A stretch of 64,000 bases of DNA from Schizophyllum amplum (lineage: Eukaryota > Basidiomycota > Agaricomycetes > Agaricales > Schizophyllaceae), in assembly GCA_007026445.1 (NCBI GenBank), contig VDMD01000008.1, positions 682,001-746,000 of the forward strand, read 5' to 3'. Below, one piece after another: positions 12,213 to 23,692 of this stretch. How positions within the stretch are numbered: the stretch's first letter is position 1; each line of letters begins with the position of its first letter. The notes beneath the pieces were generated by a model, which saw only the letters and a program-made list of their open reading frames with translations, did not search any database and had not been told where the DNA came from. Made by a program: the position numbers and the translations under genes.

Positions 12213-14503
12213 TCACAAGCCGAGTTCTGCGTGAGCGTCAGCGCTGGAGGACGGTAGAAGAAGGCATGGAGACGCACCTTCCAACAGGCGGTTCCTCTCA
12301 TCCTCGGAGATGTTCGCAGTCGCCCGCCGCGCCAGTAGCTTCTCGGTGCGGTACTTCTCATACAACACTTCCTTCGTACGCGTCTTCAAGGTCTGACCGC
12401 ACGCGTTAGACATCAGACACCGACCACGCGTAGATCCTCCCTCACCTTCAGATGCGTCGAGAGCACCGCCGTCCGCAACATCGCAAAGTCGCAGTGCCTC
12501 GGGTCAAGCACGTCGATCACGCCCCAGCGATACTTGCGCACGAACACGCCCTTCAAACTCGCAGGCGGCGAGCTCTGGAACCGGCCCACCCGCGGGACAC
12601 CCCCCGGCGACATCGGCGCGCCCTGAGCATCCTCCACATCCGGCGACGTCGGCGCCGGCGTCCCCGTGCGCGACTGCGACCGCCCGTGCTGGCTGGCGAC
12701 GCTGTGCCGCCGCGGGATCCCGCGCCGGCTGCCCTCGGGCGAGATCAGCGCGAAGGGGACAGCCGCCCCGATGTCCGTCTTCGCCACGGCGTACGCGGAG
12801 AAGCGCACGTTCGCGACGCTCTCCGGGTCGGCGACAGGCCCGGGCTCGTCGTCGGTGACGACGGAGAGATCGCGGCGCGAGCGCGAGCGTGAGGCGTGGC
12901 GGTGTCGGCTAGCCCGCAGCTTGATGACGCCGCGCGACTGGCGTTCGGTGTCCTTGGTGGGAGAGGTGGCCGCATCCTTGATGGGGGAGCTGGCAGCATC
13001 CTTGGTGGGGGAGCTGGCCGCATCCTTGGTGGGGGAGCTCGCCTCGGGCGCGTGGCCGTTGGTGCTCTTGACCTCTTCGTGCGCCTCCTTGGCTTCGACC
13101 TCGGCGTGCCCGTTCTCTTCCTCGACATGCCCGTTCTGGTTCTCGGCGTGACCATTCTGACCATTGACTTCCTCTGCAGCTTCCGCCTGGTCCTTTGGCC
13201 GAGCGTTCTCTGAGAAATGTGTCGCTCGGGCGGATTGGGCGGCGAGACAGGCGGCTCCGCGTTCGGACCAAAGACCCCAAACCCAAGACCCGCGCCAAGC
13301 AGATCGTGGCGCACGGCCTTCTTCACAGCGGCCAGGTTCTCGTCGGTGAGCGAGTCCGCGCGCGCGACGACGGGGAGCACGTTGCAGCGCGTCGACAGCC
13401 GGCGGATGACGCGTATCTCGGCCTTGGACATGGTGAGCCGGGCCTCGCTGTCCTCCTCCTCGTCGCTGTCGCCCGGTTCGGAGGACGTGTCGGGAACGAG
13501 CTCGGGTGGTGTAGACGTTCCGGCTTGCGGGACGTTCGACTCGGAGCGCGTGCGTTTGCGCGGGCCGTCGCGCGCTTGATGCTCCGCAGACGTGACCACG
13601 GAAGCAGGATCAATCAAGTATATGCATAGATGAATATGCTGGTCCCCTTTGTTTTGACGCACAACTTTGGACTCCTGAATGCAACGTCAGACACGCTCAA
13701 AACGCCAGCTGCAACTCGCACCTCGCTCATCGTATCCGCATACTGTGCGTCGACGTACTTCATGATATTGTTCACCTGGCGCTCCACCTTGAGCTCGTGG
13801 CCCTCCATAAAGTCGAGGCCGGGCGTGTCGATGACGGAGAGCAGGATGCGGTCGAAGCGGGACTCGCAGATCTCGACGCACGCAGTCTCAATCGCGCCTG
13901 TTGTCCGCGGTGGGCCGCGCAAGAACCGATCAAGCGCCGCGCGCTGGTCGTTCGTCGCAGCTGGAGACAGGTCTGCGGTCTCAAGCAGAAGGCGCAACAG
14001 GCTCGTCTTGCCCGTTCCAATTCCCCCCACGACCTGACTATGGCGTCAGTGATGCCACTCATCCATTTACAGCACAGGCAACGCACCATGAGGTTGAAAG
14101 TCGGCGGCAGACGCGCGCGACGCTGCGTGTATCGGTGCGAGGGCGTCTGGCTCTGTACAGACTTGCGAAACTCGAGCTTGGCCGGCTTCTCGGGCATGTA
14201 GAGCGATGAGATCTTGCTGGTCCCGTCTGGTGCATGTCCGGCATCGGAGATAGAGCCAGAGTTGGCGCGGAAGGGCTTGTGGAACGACACTGGCGGATGG
14301 TCGCGACTGTGGAGGGACGGTCTGCGGCTATCGCGCCCAGTTGGCTCCTTGCCCACCACGTCCTGGCGCATTGCGTTCGCGTCGACTAGGTTCTCCGGCC
14401 ATGGTATGCCCTGGCTATGGAGCTCGGGAAGGGAGGGCGTCGCACGGATACGTGGTTGCGGCTCCTCCTTCTTGGACGGTTTCCGGCGGAAAGTGGAGAA
14501 CAT
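12213..14503 (-). CDS. Septin-like GTPase 1
   Basis: This is a septin-type P-loop GTPase with an unusual layout. It starts at 14503 (MFSTFRRKPSKKEEP) with a basic, disordered N-terminus. G1 is VGGIGTGKTSLLRLL, G3 is IDTPGLDFMEGHELK, GDQHIHLCIYLIDP is septin-like, and G4 is VLPVVARADSLTDENL. A long low-complexity insert follows, with NGH motifs and four copies of SSPTKDAA. Septin sequence then resumes: PFALISPEG, VRKYRWGVIDV, HCDFAMLRTAVLSTHLK and VLYEKYRTEKLL. A frame break near 13215 is inferred between PPNPPERH and SENARPKD. The 3' end is uncertain: reading on gives a stop at 12213-12215, while splicing near 12290 to an acceptor at 12133 would extend it. Its neighbour at 15457-18450 is a diverged tandem paralogue. 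Confidence 0.75.
12946..13041 (-). repeat. 24-bp coding tandem repeat (SSPTKDAA x4)
   Basis: Four near-identical 24-bp units encode consecutive SSPTKDAA-type octapeptides within the disordered insert of the septin-like G domain. The third unit reads SSPIKDAA and the fourth TSPTKDTE. Confidence 0.85.
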
Positions 14504-15456
14504 GGCGGGCGCCAAAGAGGGGGGTAAAGAGTGTAAGGCTGGGCGACTCCTCCAGCAGCCTGTTATAAAGGCGCGAGCTCAACAACAAACAAGAAAGAAA
14601 GTGAAGACAAAAGGGGAACGCCTTTGTGATCGCCCACTTGACGAATTCACAGAGTTCACATGGGCATGATGGGCGGCGTGGGGATTTGAAATAGTCTACT
14701 TATCGAGGTCGAGCCCGAGGTCGAGGTTGCGCCCAGGGTATAAGTACCACTGCCGGACGCCGTGCAGAGTCAAGTATAGTCGGGTAGACACCTCAACAAC
14801 CTTGTCGAAGTGGACAGAGGACATGGTCGACGCGGTTGCTTGGAGTCGAAAGACGTCGAACTTCGAGCTGGCCATAAACGTTCAAACAATGGTCAATGAA
14901 GGTGGAAAGAAAGCGTGTCCGATCATCGACTTCAGCGAGGATGCTTTGGGAACCAAACAACGAGACCTTCGTCCTACCCAAAAGAACAAACAGAACACAA
15001 CTAGAACAAAGCGACAAGGATAATCTCCCCAGCAACTCGCAACGTACATTCCACCAAGGGTGTATACAAAATACAGGAACGTTATACGAACCAAAAGCAG
15101 CATTAGTGTATGCGCATGCGATAGACAAAAGAGAAAGGACAGAAAGAAGAAGGGAAGAACACACAAGATAAAACCAGAACTACATGTCAACAATAGATAA
15201 ATCCAGTCGAGGGATGAAGTGCCTATCCAGCCGCAAGAGATGGATGCCTCGCGCCGCTGCGCCTGTGCAGCGGGTCTAAGTAAGTACAATGGTAGCGCGC
15301 GGACAGACAGTATAAGCCACACAGTAGAGCACCAGGCAGTGACATCAAAGCACCAGGCGCACCAGGCAAAACGAACGTGTCCATGTCCCCCATAAACCCA
15401 GCCGAGTTTGGGGGAGAGAGAGAATATGTATATCCAGCGAGGCCACCGACGACGTG
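14504..15456. other. Intergenic: septin 1 promoter and 3' region of the fusion gene
   Basis: Both flanking genes are on the - strand, so this holds the promoter of septin 1 and the 3' UTR of the next gene. Long open frames here are compositional. I see no conserved protein. Confidence 0.5.
14563..14570 (-). promoter_or_regulatory. Possible TATA element of septin-like gene 1
   Basis: On the - strand this reads CTTTATAA, about 60 bp before the ATG at 14503. Confidence 0.35.
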
Positions 15457-18450
15457 TCATGGCACCCCGATGGGTGCTGCCTCCGTCAGAAGAGAGACCT
15501 CCGTCTTCATTTTCTTTGGCGGTCGCATTGTGTCCATCGAGTCTGTCGGCCGCTTCAGCGACAAGCCGAGCGCATTGGACGACGCGCTCGAGCCCGACGA
15601 CCCCCGCACGTCCGCGGACGCAGGCGGCGCCATCGTGTCTGTCGGCGACCCAGAAGGCTCCGTCGGCGCCTTGGACGCCGCCGACGACTTGCGCGGCGCC
15701 CGCTTCGACCCGTTCCCGTGCCGCCGATCGTTCACATAGTGACACGGCAGCGCCTTGCGCGCACAGCTCGAGCACGACGGCATGCCCCCGTCACATTTCG
15801 TCTTCCGTGCTGCAATCCTCGTCAATACACCTCTACACCAGCACCCACTTAGATCACTCACATCGACACAAATCGCACGCGACTACCTTCGGGCCCGACG
15901 ACGTGAGGCGGCCAGTGCCCGTCTTTCCCGGCATTGTCGCTGCGCGCTTCCGCGCCCCCGGCGCCTGCATTTGATCGCGCGAATCGGGCGGCCGCACCTG
16001 CGCCTCGCGATCACGCATGGGCGGCAGCGCCGCTGCCCCCGCCCCCGCCCGCATCCCTGGCGCTGACCGGGTCTCCGGCGACGGTGTCGTCAAGGGCAGC
16101 AGGGTCGCGATATGCGGCAGCTCGTTGTCGGCAAACATGCTGCGCCCAGTCTCGCGGCCAAGCGGGCGAGACATGGGGTACGCGTCCCCCTGCATCCCGT
16201 ACACGTCCTCCCGCATCAGGAGGCCCTTATCCGCGTACCCATTGTCCTGCCGTGCCAGCGTCGCAATCGGTGGCAGGGTCATTCCGTCGTACGGTGTGTG
16301 CTGCTCCCCGGCATTAGACATCCTCCGTTCCGCCCTACGCGACGGGTGCTGGTCCGCGGCATTCGATGCCCTCCGAGATGGTGGCGCTTGCGGTGACAAC
16401 ATCACTTGTTCGTTGTCAAGGTCCCCTGATGGATCTCCCTCCACCAGGCTGAGGTCGCTGTCGCTCAGCTCATCCCCGACCTTCGGACGCCCACTCCGCC
16501 GCCGCTGCGTCGCGCTGTACTCACAGGGGTGCGAGCGCTTTGCGCATTGGCCACAGCCTGGACGCGCACCATCGCATTTTAATTTACGGGCTGAAAAGAG
16601 AGAAACAAATCAGGATGACAGCAACGAGCAGAACGAAAAGCGGACGGACATCGGCAGAAGTTGCAGGCAATCGTGATCTTCCTGGGTTTCGATCGAGGGT
16701 GGCCGCCTATTCAAACAATTCCATTCAGCCAGACTCGGTGTTTGTGACAAAGGATCACGTACGACTCTCCGTCTTAGTCGACGGTCCAGGGAGTCCTTGG
16801 GCCATAGACCGACCGGCGACAGTGTCCGACATCGATCGAGAAGGCAGAGTGTCCGACAAGGAGCGCGCAGGCAGATGTAGGTCATCCGCGCCGCCCCGGT
16901 TCACGTCGCCCATTGACGAGTGATGCGCGAGAGGCGGCTGCGTAATGCTCCCCGTGTTCACCGCCAGCGCCGGCCTCACGGCAGACGGCGGCGCTAGCGG
17001 GCTCGCGTGCACTGGTCGCCGGTAGTTCGCCACATTCTGCTTGAACAGGTAGTCGCGAGTGTATTTGCGCAGCGTCTGTGGCGTCGGGAGTCAGTCCGAT
17101 AGCATGCCACTAGAACCTGCGGGTCGGCGTACCTCCATGTGATGGAAGACCGCGCCCCGAAGGGCCATGAAATCGCAGTGCTTGCGGTCGAGCACGTCAA
17201 TCGCTCCCCAGCGATAATTGCGGACGAATTTGCCCGTGACCAACTTTGGCCGTGATAGCAATGAGGGCGTGTACTGGACGATGAGCTCGTGCCGAGACGG
17301 CGGTGGGCGCTGTATGCCGTCACTGTGGGCATAGCAATCAGGAGAAATAAGTGCGTATGGAAGTCGCGGTATAGGCATTGGTGGCGAAGCCCGCGGCGAC
17401 GAGGCAGAAATATCCGGGTGCAGTGCATCGGCCGCCGCTGCGCTGTCTGTGGCCGGATACTCATCAAAGATTCCGAAGCCAATGCCTGCGTCGGCCAAGT
17501 CCTTCCGGACCGCCGCCTTGATGGTCGCGAGCAGTGCGTTCGATAGGACGTCCGCACGGGAGATCACGGGCAGCACGTTGACGCGCGAAGACAGATTCTT
17601 GATGGCGAGGATGTCGCCGTGCGGTAACGCGGGGCGCGCAGGCAGAGGGCTGCCGCCCGACGCGTCGAGGAGCACTGCGTCCTGTTCCAGCTGCGGGAAG
17701 CCAGGTCTGCACATCCTCGAGGCAGCGGCGGAAGGGCTTGGCGGCGGCACAATGAGGTCGGGGTCCAGAAAATATATACACCTGTGGCGTCACGGAAATA
17801 AGGTCCCAAGCGGACACGAGGACGGCGCGGGATGTGCTCACAAATGAATAAGCTGATCGCCGCTGGCACCCCGTCTATCGCGCTGCGGAAGCCGCATCAG
17901 CAACCGCCGCTCGCACCCGCGGGCACCGCCACTCACGTCTTCTACAGCATCTGCGAACCGACCGTCGATGAATCTGACAATGTCTGCGAGCACGCGCTCT
18001 GCGCCGAGCGCGTCGCGCGCGTCCAGCGCTGGGGTGTCGATGAGGCCGAGCGAGATCGGCGCCTCGGCCGAGTCGAGCTCGACATCGAGGGTGGCGGTGC
18101 GTAGTTGGGTGGTGGGCGCGGCGCACGCCTGGACGAACTTTGCAATCGCTGCGACCTGGTCCGGGGACGTGCCGTGTGCGATCGCGGCCGTGTCCGCGAG
18201 GAGGCGGAGGAATGACGACTTGCCTGCGGGGGATGAGGCGGGGGGCGCGCGGGAAGAGGGGCAGCTCACCCCCACAGCAGCCGGCGACGAGGAGATTAAA
18301 TTCTGAGCGGGAGGCGGCTGCGGGGCGTCAGTGGGCGAGCGCGGGGGGCGCTGGGGGCGTACCGAGGGCGGTGGGCGGGGAGAGGTCGAGGTGGTTACCG
18401 GCGAAGGCGGCGAGCGCGGGGAGGGAGGGGCGGAGGCGGTCGTCGAGCAT
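15457..18450 (-). CDS. Septin-like GTPase 2 reading in frame into a double Zn2Cys6 protein
   Basis: The - strand model starts at 18450 (MLDDRLRPSLPAL). The septin-like part has P-loop LLVAGCCGGKSSFLRLL (interrupted by an intron), LIDTPALD in place of DTPG, GDQHVHLCIYFLDP, G4 VLPVISRADVLS, PYALISPD, VRNYRWGAIDV and HCDFMALRGAVFHHME. The next exon, TLRKYTRDYLFKQNVANYRR, has no stop and runs through a Ser/Pro-rich linker to SLSDTLPSRSMSDT. Splicing near 16760 then joins it to a first zinc cluster, ACNFCRSRKLKCDG...PGCGQC...CEY (around 16510-16670). After about 200 disordered residues comes a second, CDLCRSRKTKCDGG...SCSSC...CHY (around 15740-15900), and a basic tail ending at TGA 15457. Either it is one fusion protein, or two genes overlap in frame with the regulator starting at MGDVNRGG (16913). 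Transcript data would decide. Confidence 0.6.
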
Positions 18451-19331
18451 GGTGGCAGCTTATGCGGGGGCGACGGGGGCGACGGGGGCGGCGGCGGCGC
18501 GCCTTGGGTCGCGCGTTCGCTGTGCGCTTAGCACTTCGGCGAGATGGCGGTTGGGGAAAAAGGACGGTCTGCGCACGGGCACGGAGGAAACGGATAGCTA
18601 GCATTCGGCCGGCATCAATCCATCAACGTTCAACCTCCGACGCCGTGGCCCGTGAGATTCAGATCATTCACACTATTGACGCCCGCCTCCGCTCCCCTCC
18701 TCCCTCCGCCGCCCCTCTACAGTACTCTCCCCCCAGTAATCCGGTACACATTATATTCGTTACAATACGCAATTAGGCAACAGTTACTGAGAGACTTATA
18801 AGGAGGCAGCTACTAGAAAATAATCTTCAATAAGCTAGACACCGCTCGCAGCCGCACTCCGGTCGACAGCTAGCGACGGCACCGAGTCCGCGTCCCGCGT
18901 CCCCGATAGGTGGCTCGGATATGAAACGGTCCGCCCGGAGTAGGCTTTCGCGGGTTTCCCCCGGTGCGCCCTACATGCACGACCGGGCGGCCCACCCCCG
19001 TGCCCGTAGGCGAGAACAGACGAGCGCGCAGAAGAGGTTCGAAGAGGCGCTAGCCCAGCGCGCCGCTGGCTAGCAACCGGGATACGTAACACAAGAATCT
19101 CGGGACAAATCGATTTCGACCCCCGGACGGATGATCTGTCATGGGGACGGTGGCTGGGAATTCAAGGCACACGCGCATCGTGCCGCCTCTGTCCGTCTCC
19201 CCCGCCAGCGCACCTGTCGAGGGCAAGTGCATCGCCAGCGCACCTGTCGAGGGCAAGTGCATCGACAGCGCCCAGCCCCGCTGGCCCAGGCCGGCGGAGA
19301 GGAGCAAGCGCGCCCCTGCGTCGCCGCCCTG
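18451..19331. other. Intergenic with a 30-bp minisatellite
   Basis: This spacer lies between the septin-like gene 2 start and the 3' end of the next zinc-cluster gene, both on the - strand. No convincing gene is present. The repeat at 19203-19270 is listed separately. Confidence 0.5.
19203..19270. repeat. 30-bp direct repeat, 2.3 copies
   Basis: A 30-bp unit (ending CGAGGGCAAGTGC) occurs twice without mismatch and begins a third copy (ATCGACAGCG). It lies just past the stop of the zinc-cluster gene ending at 19332, so probably in its 3' UTR. Confidence 0.85.
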
Positions 19332-21127
19332 TTACCGACCGCCGCCTCGTCGGTCCTCAGGCCGCTCCGTCTCCTCGTCTTCCTCCGGCTCCTCCGCATA
19401 GCTCGGACGCGTGGGACCCCGAACGCTTCTTCTTGCAACGGGCGTCATGGGCGTCGGCCCCACAAACGACGGCGGCGGCGGTCCCGGAGGAAGAGGCGGC
19501 CCTGATTGAGGCGGCGGCAGGTATGCACTCGAATACCCATACGCATACGGGGGCTGCAGCATCCCGCTGGCGTACGCAGACGCGGCTGTCGTATGACTGG
19601 ACGAGGATGAGGACGAGCGACCGGCGTCTCGATTCGACCGTTTTTCGGCTTTGCGCCGCGCCTTCTCCGCCTTCGATACCTTCCCTGGCCCGCGCCGACG
19701 AGGTGACGACCTATACGTGCACACATTGCTACGTTGCTGGCAATTCGAGCACGCAGGCTTTTGGCCATCACAGCGGAGCTTGCGACCTGTTCACGCGACA
19801 CAGCTCAATCTAATCTTCTTGAATGTGATCTGTGATATAGGCTCACCTCGACAAAAGTCACACGCGATCTCCGTCTTCCTTGTCTGCGTCTTGCGCGGCT
19901 CTACGCTTCGAGCACGCTTCTGTGGTGGCGGCGGTTCCATATCTTCGTCTGGGCGTGGATGGCTAGAGTACACTGATTGCGAGGAGGATGGGCCTGGAGT
20001 GTAGTTTTCGTGCCTGCTGGTGTCCATCGCCCAACTCCGCTCGTCGTAGCGGTGAATTTGCTGCTGATCGGCAGGGGAAAGATAATGGTGCGAGTACGGA
20101 TCCGGGGGATAATGCTGTGTATCATGTGAAGGGGGCGGGGGCGGGGGCGGCGCGCGGTGCGGAGGTTCAAATTCTTGATATTGTCTGTAAGGCGTTGGCA
20201 TTGAAGAGGAGGCTGGAAGAAAGGCAAAGCCCCTTTGTCAACACGAGCGTCACCTGAAAGACGGGCGGATTACGTACCAGGCGGAGGCGGGGGTGGCGGG
20301 TACCGGTCAGGCTCTGGCTGCCATGGTTCCCTGTGATGCGCATATGCCCCGCTCGGACCGTACTCCTCCATTGGCGGCGGCGGTTCGGGGTAGGGAGGCG
20401 CGTAGGAAGACATATAGCGACTGTCCCGACGCTCCCAGCCCGACTCGCCAGTATATGGACGGAGATATTCCATGGGCGGGGCGCGCTCCTGTCTCCGCGG
20501 GGCCATGGGATCGGCGGGCCTGAAAGAGGACGGCATGGGCGGCTCGTCGCGGTACATGGCGCGCTCCCTGTACTGCTGTTCATGGGCGGGCGAGTTGTAG
20601 TAAAAGTCGAAAGTCTCTGAAGTTGGCGCGCGCGGCGGCGGCGGGCGCACCGCGCGGTAGGCCGGGTCCTCGGGGACCGGGACGGGCGGGTTGCTATAGT
20701 ATTGTGTTGAACTACCATGAGGAATGGAAGAAGGACCCGCGACGGGGTGCGACTCTGGGTGGATCGCGTACCCGGGGACGGCGTGCTCGTGCGCGTCGTC
20801 GATAACGGGACCGCGGGCAGGGAGGTAGCGGCGGGTGACCTCCTGTGCGTGGCGCTGGGCGTGTGCGTGGGCGTCCCAGGGCTCTGCGGGGCGAAGTGTG
20901 TAGGGGGCGGGGGCGGGGTAGGAGGCGGGGTATGTGCTGTCGTCTCTGTGCGGCTCGTCCTCGTCCCTGGGCTCGTACGTGGAGCGCGACGCGCTGTCGC
21001 GGGGAGGCTGGGGCTCCCTGAACATCAGCGGCTGGAGCGTCGGCGGGAGGGAGCTCTCGTGGCTGTCGCGGCCGGCGTCGCGGTCGCGGTCGTCTTCGTC
21101 GCCGCGAAGGGGGCGGCGGCGGTCCAT
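19332..21127 (-). CDS. Zn2Cys6 protein with C-terminal zinc cluster
   Basis: This is a nuclear DNA-binding protein by its zinc cluster. It starts at 21127 (MDRRRPLRGDEDDRDRD). About 280 residues of disordered Pro/Tyr/Arg-rich sequence follow, then a second exon of similar composition with a nuclear-localisation-like PPPPQKRARSVEPRKTQTRK. The cluster is split by an intron after CDFCR and resumes at RKLRCDGQKPACSNC, then CTYRSSPRRRGPGKVSK. A Ser-rich and Pro-rich tail ends at TAA 19332-19334. No fungal middle homology domain is visible, so it is unlike classical Gal4-type activators and closer to the neighbouring double-cluster protein. It reads without frame breaks. Confidence 0.8.
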
Positions 21128-22582
21128 GGCGCGTTTGAGCTTTGAGAAAGGGGGAAAAGGAGAGAGCGGTCTGTTAGAGAACGGGCTTAAAGAGGGAGGG
21201 GCTCTGTGTGCTAAAAGAGGGAAAAGGAGAAGGACGCAGTCCATCCAGTCGTCGGAATGACGAATAAAGTAGACGGCGAGCAAGACGATCGGGATACGGA
21301 GGAATGTAGCGGAACGAAACAAAAGAGCCTCGGAGCCTCCTGTTTTACTTCCGACCATAACAGGAGCCCAGAGCGCGACCAACGCAGCGGGGGGGCCGGC
21401 AGGAGACAGCAGCGCGCGGCACAAACCAAACAACACAGACGGCGGAGGACAGCAAAGTCCGAATTTCCCTTTTATTGTCACCTGTTTTGCCTCTGTTTTT
21501 TCGCCCGAATTCTCAGGGCCCTGCGGGGCCGCTGCAATTTCATATTCGCCGCGCTCTCGTCCCTGTTTTTCCTGAACGAGTGCCCCATTGTGAGTCCCAT
21601 TATCTTCATTGTACACAGTCCAGCTCAGCCCCTTTGAGCCCCAGAGCTCGCGCGCCCTCACCCAAAGGCGGCCTCGCAAACAATGAGACACGATCGCGGC
21701 AAACATGATAAGATCAGCAACCACGTCACCTGCCTGCCCAGTAAGGCTAGACAGGGCCGGACCAACGGTACCCTAATCACCAACTCTAATCCGAGGGTGG
21801 GAAGATGAACTTTGCACGGGCGGCGAGCGCGTCGTCGCCCACGTCCGCGGCGCCTGAACCGCGTCCGCGTAACTTGTCTGCTCGCCGCAGTGGAAGCTCT
21901 CCGTCCCGTTCCATGGGAGTTGTTGCCCCGTCTGACCCCGGAGGGAACCAGAGTCGATCCCGCGATGCTCCATCAGCGGGCTCCCGCATTTAATCAGGCC
22001 ATTTCCAACCGAGACCACGTGCGTCATTCCGCGCCCCGCAACAGCGACATACAACTCGCCACGTCGCGCCCCGAGCTCCTTGTGTCCTCGCCTAGAACAC
22101 GAGGCTCGCAAGCGAGACGACGGGACGTCCCGCCTCGAATCCCTCGCGTAGCCACCACTGATGCGCACCACACCTCGTGTCGTCCTCCCCCAGCGCTCCT
22201 CATCAGCATTGTGTTTTCTCATCAGCATGCTCTTTTTCTCCTGCGGCGGTGCGTTTTCATGGGCCGCGCCACCTCGTGTGCGTTGCCACACGTTCCCCCT
22301 TGGCCCGTGTATCTGAACTCTCGCGCATGCATTTGAACTTTCGAGCTCATGGCACGCCTCTGCGTCGTGCCCTCTCTTATCGATGGATAGGCGTCGCGCC
22401 CACCATCCGTGCGTCGAATTTGAAGGAGATATACTTCTGCACCCTACAACACGCTGCTCGACTACCAACCTATCTACCCGAAAAATCGCGACAGAAAAGC
22501 CCTGCGTTACGGGTTATGTTTGGATCTCTTTACATGCAAGGATGCCCTTCATGTCTTCCGGGGAAGAGCCCATCCTGAGCCC

Positions 22583-22603
22583 ATCTCCCGGCGATCGGGA
22601 GAT
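22583..22603. repeat. Perfect 8-bp inverted repeat
   Basis: ATCTCCCG and CGGGAGAT are exact reverse complements separated by GCGAT. No T-run follows, and the function is unknown. Confidence 0.6.
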
Positions 22604-22800
22604 CTCATCGCCCCTCATCGCCGGCTCGCCCATTAGGAGGTCTTGTACTATTGAAAACTGATTGGGGATGCGCTGGATAGGCGCCTGCAGCCATATAGCT
22701 TCCCGAAGCGGATGCCCTCTTGTGCGCTTCGATGTACGCTTCGGGCAGTCATTGTATGTAAAGGTTGTTGTACTTCTCGAGGAGGACTGGTTGTTTGTTT

Positions 22801-22972
22801 TTGCCTGCGCGATCCTGAAAGATGCGATTGGCTGTACAATTGCCTACGAGATACGATGCCGTGTGATATAGTAGTCACTACGTTGCCTGTCATAACGTGC
22901 GATTACCTGCGAGATACGGTGTCCTGCAAGAAACGATGTTCTGTACGATCCAATTGCCTGTACGATACGATT
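22801..22972. repeat. Degenerate tandem-like repeat
   Basis: Variants of GATTGCCTGTACGATACGAT recur: ACAATTGCCTACGAGATACG, GCGATTACCTGCGAGATACG and CCAATTGCCTGTACGATACG. Spacing is irregular. Confidence 0.55.
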
Positions 22973-23080
22973 TTGACAAGCGAAAGACAACGCTCATGGG
23001 CATGGCATACATACGACGCTGAACATGCTCCGTCACCTGAGACGACGCCGGCGGTCCTCTGACCCAGCGTCGCCTCCTCG

Positions 23081-23165
23081 AGATGTCGATGTCATCTTCG
23101 ACTCACGATGTCGATACCATCTTCGCCAAACTCGCGATGCCGATATCATCTTCGACTCGAGATTT
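23081..23165. repeat. Degenerate tandem repeat, about 27 bp, three copies
   Basis: The core CGATGTCGATATCATCTTCG appears three times with a few substitutions (TCGATGTCATCTTCG, TCGATACCATCTTCG, CCGATATCATCTTCG). Confidence 0.65.
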
Positions 23166-23692
23166 CATCTCGAGGCCAAGATGACTCTTGTAGAATGGAG
23201 ATACTTACCGCCACTGCCGCCCACATGCACGTATCGATCTCTGGTATAGCCTCTGCCGTAATCTCACGGTGATCTCCAGGGATTTCGGGCCTCCGGAGTC
23301 GAGGCGGTGCAGCGCCTCAAAAGGTCCTGAGAGAACAGCGTCAATCGTCGCGTTGCTTTTCGCAGGCGAGCAAGGTCCCGAGTCGACGAGGTCTCTGGTC
23401 GCACGAGAGCAAAGCCTCCCCGAAAAGCCTCGTCCGAAGGAGAAATCGTATATGATACATCGTTAGCATGGGAAGGGAAGGCACGAACAACAAGTGAAGA
23501 AGATACATAGGAAGATAGATGAGAGATCTGCAGATCGGATAGGTGATTGTCGAGGAGACGCTCATGCGCTATGAGGTCGTCGGTCATTTGTGCCCAACAC
23601 GCCGTCGAAACGTACCTTCTTCCAGAGAGAGGCAGGCGTTTGACCTCTATGCATGTACGCGCAAATACTGAGACACGGGCGAGCAGCGCGTG

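Larger units (their letters stand above)
21128..23692. other. Gene-poor region with degenerate repeats
   Basis: This 2.6-kb stretch holds the promoter of the zinc-cluster gene starting at 21127. It contains no protein I recognise; open frames on both strands are low-complexity or lack conserved motifs. It holds two degenerate tandem-like arrays (22801-22972 and 23081-23165) and a perfect short hairpin (22583-22603). Confidence 0.5.

Noticed and set aside
14882..15775. Long - strand open frame of nearly 300 codons
   Set aside because: It overlaps, in another frame, the exon encoding the second zinc cluster and then the 3' UTR. Its composition (runs of Cys, Phe, Leu) has no domain, and the competing frame has a clear Zn2Cys6 motif.
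21773..22468. - strand open frame of 231 codons
   Set aside because: The sequence is Arg/Ser/His-rich without conserved motifs, and GC-rich DNA gives such frames by chance. There is no supporting splice or promoter signal.
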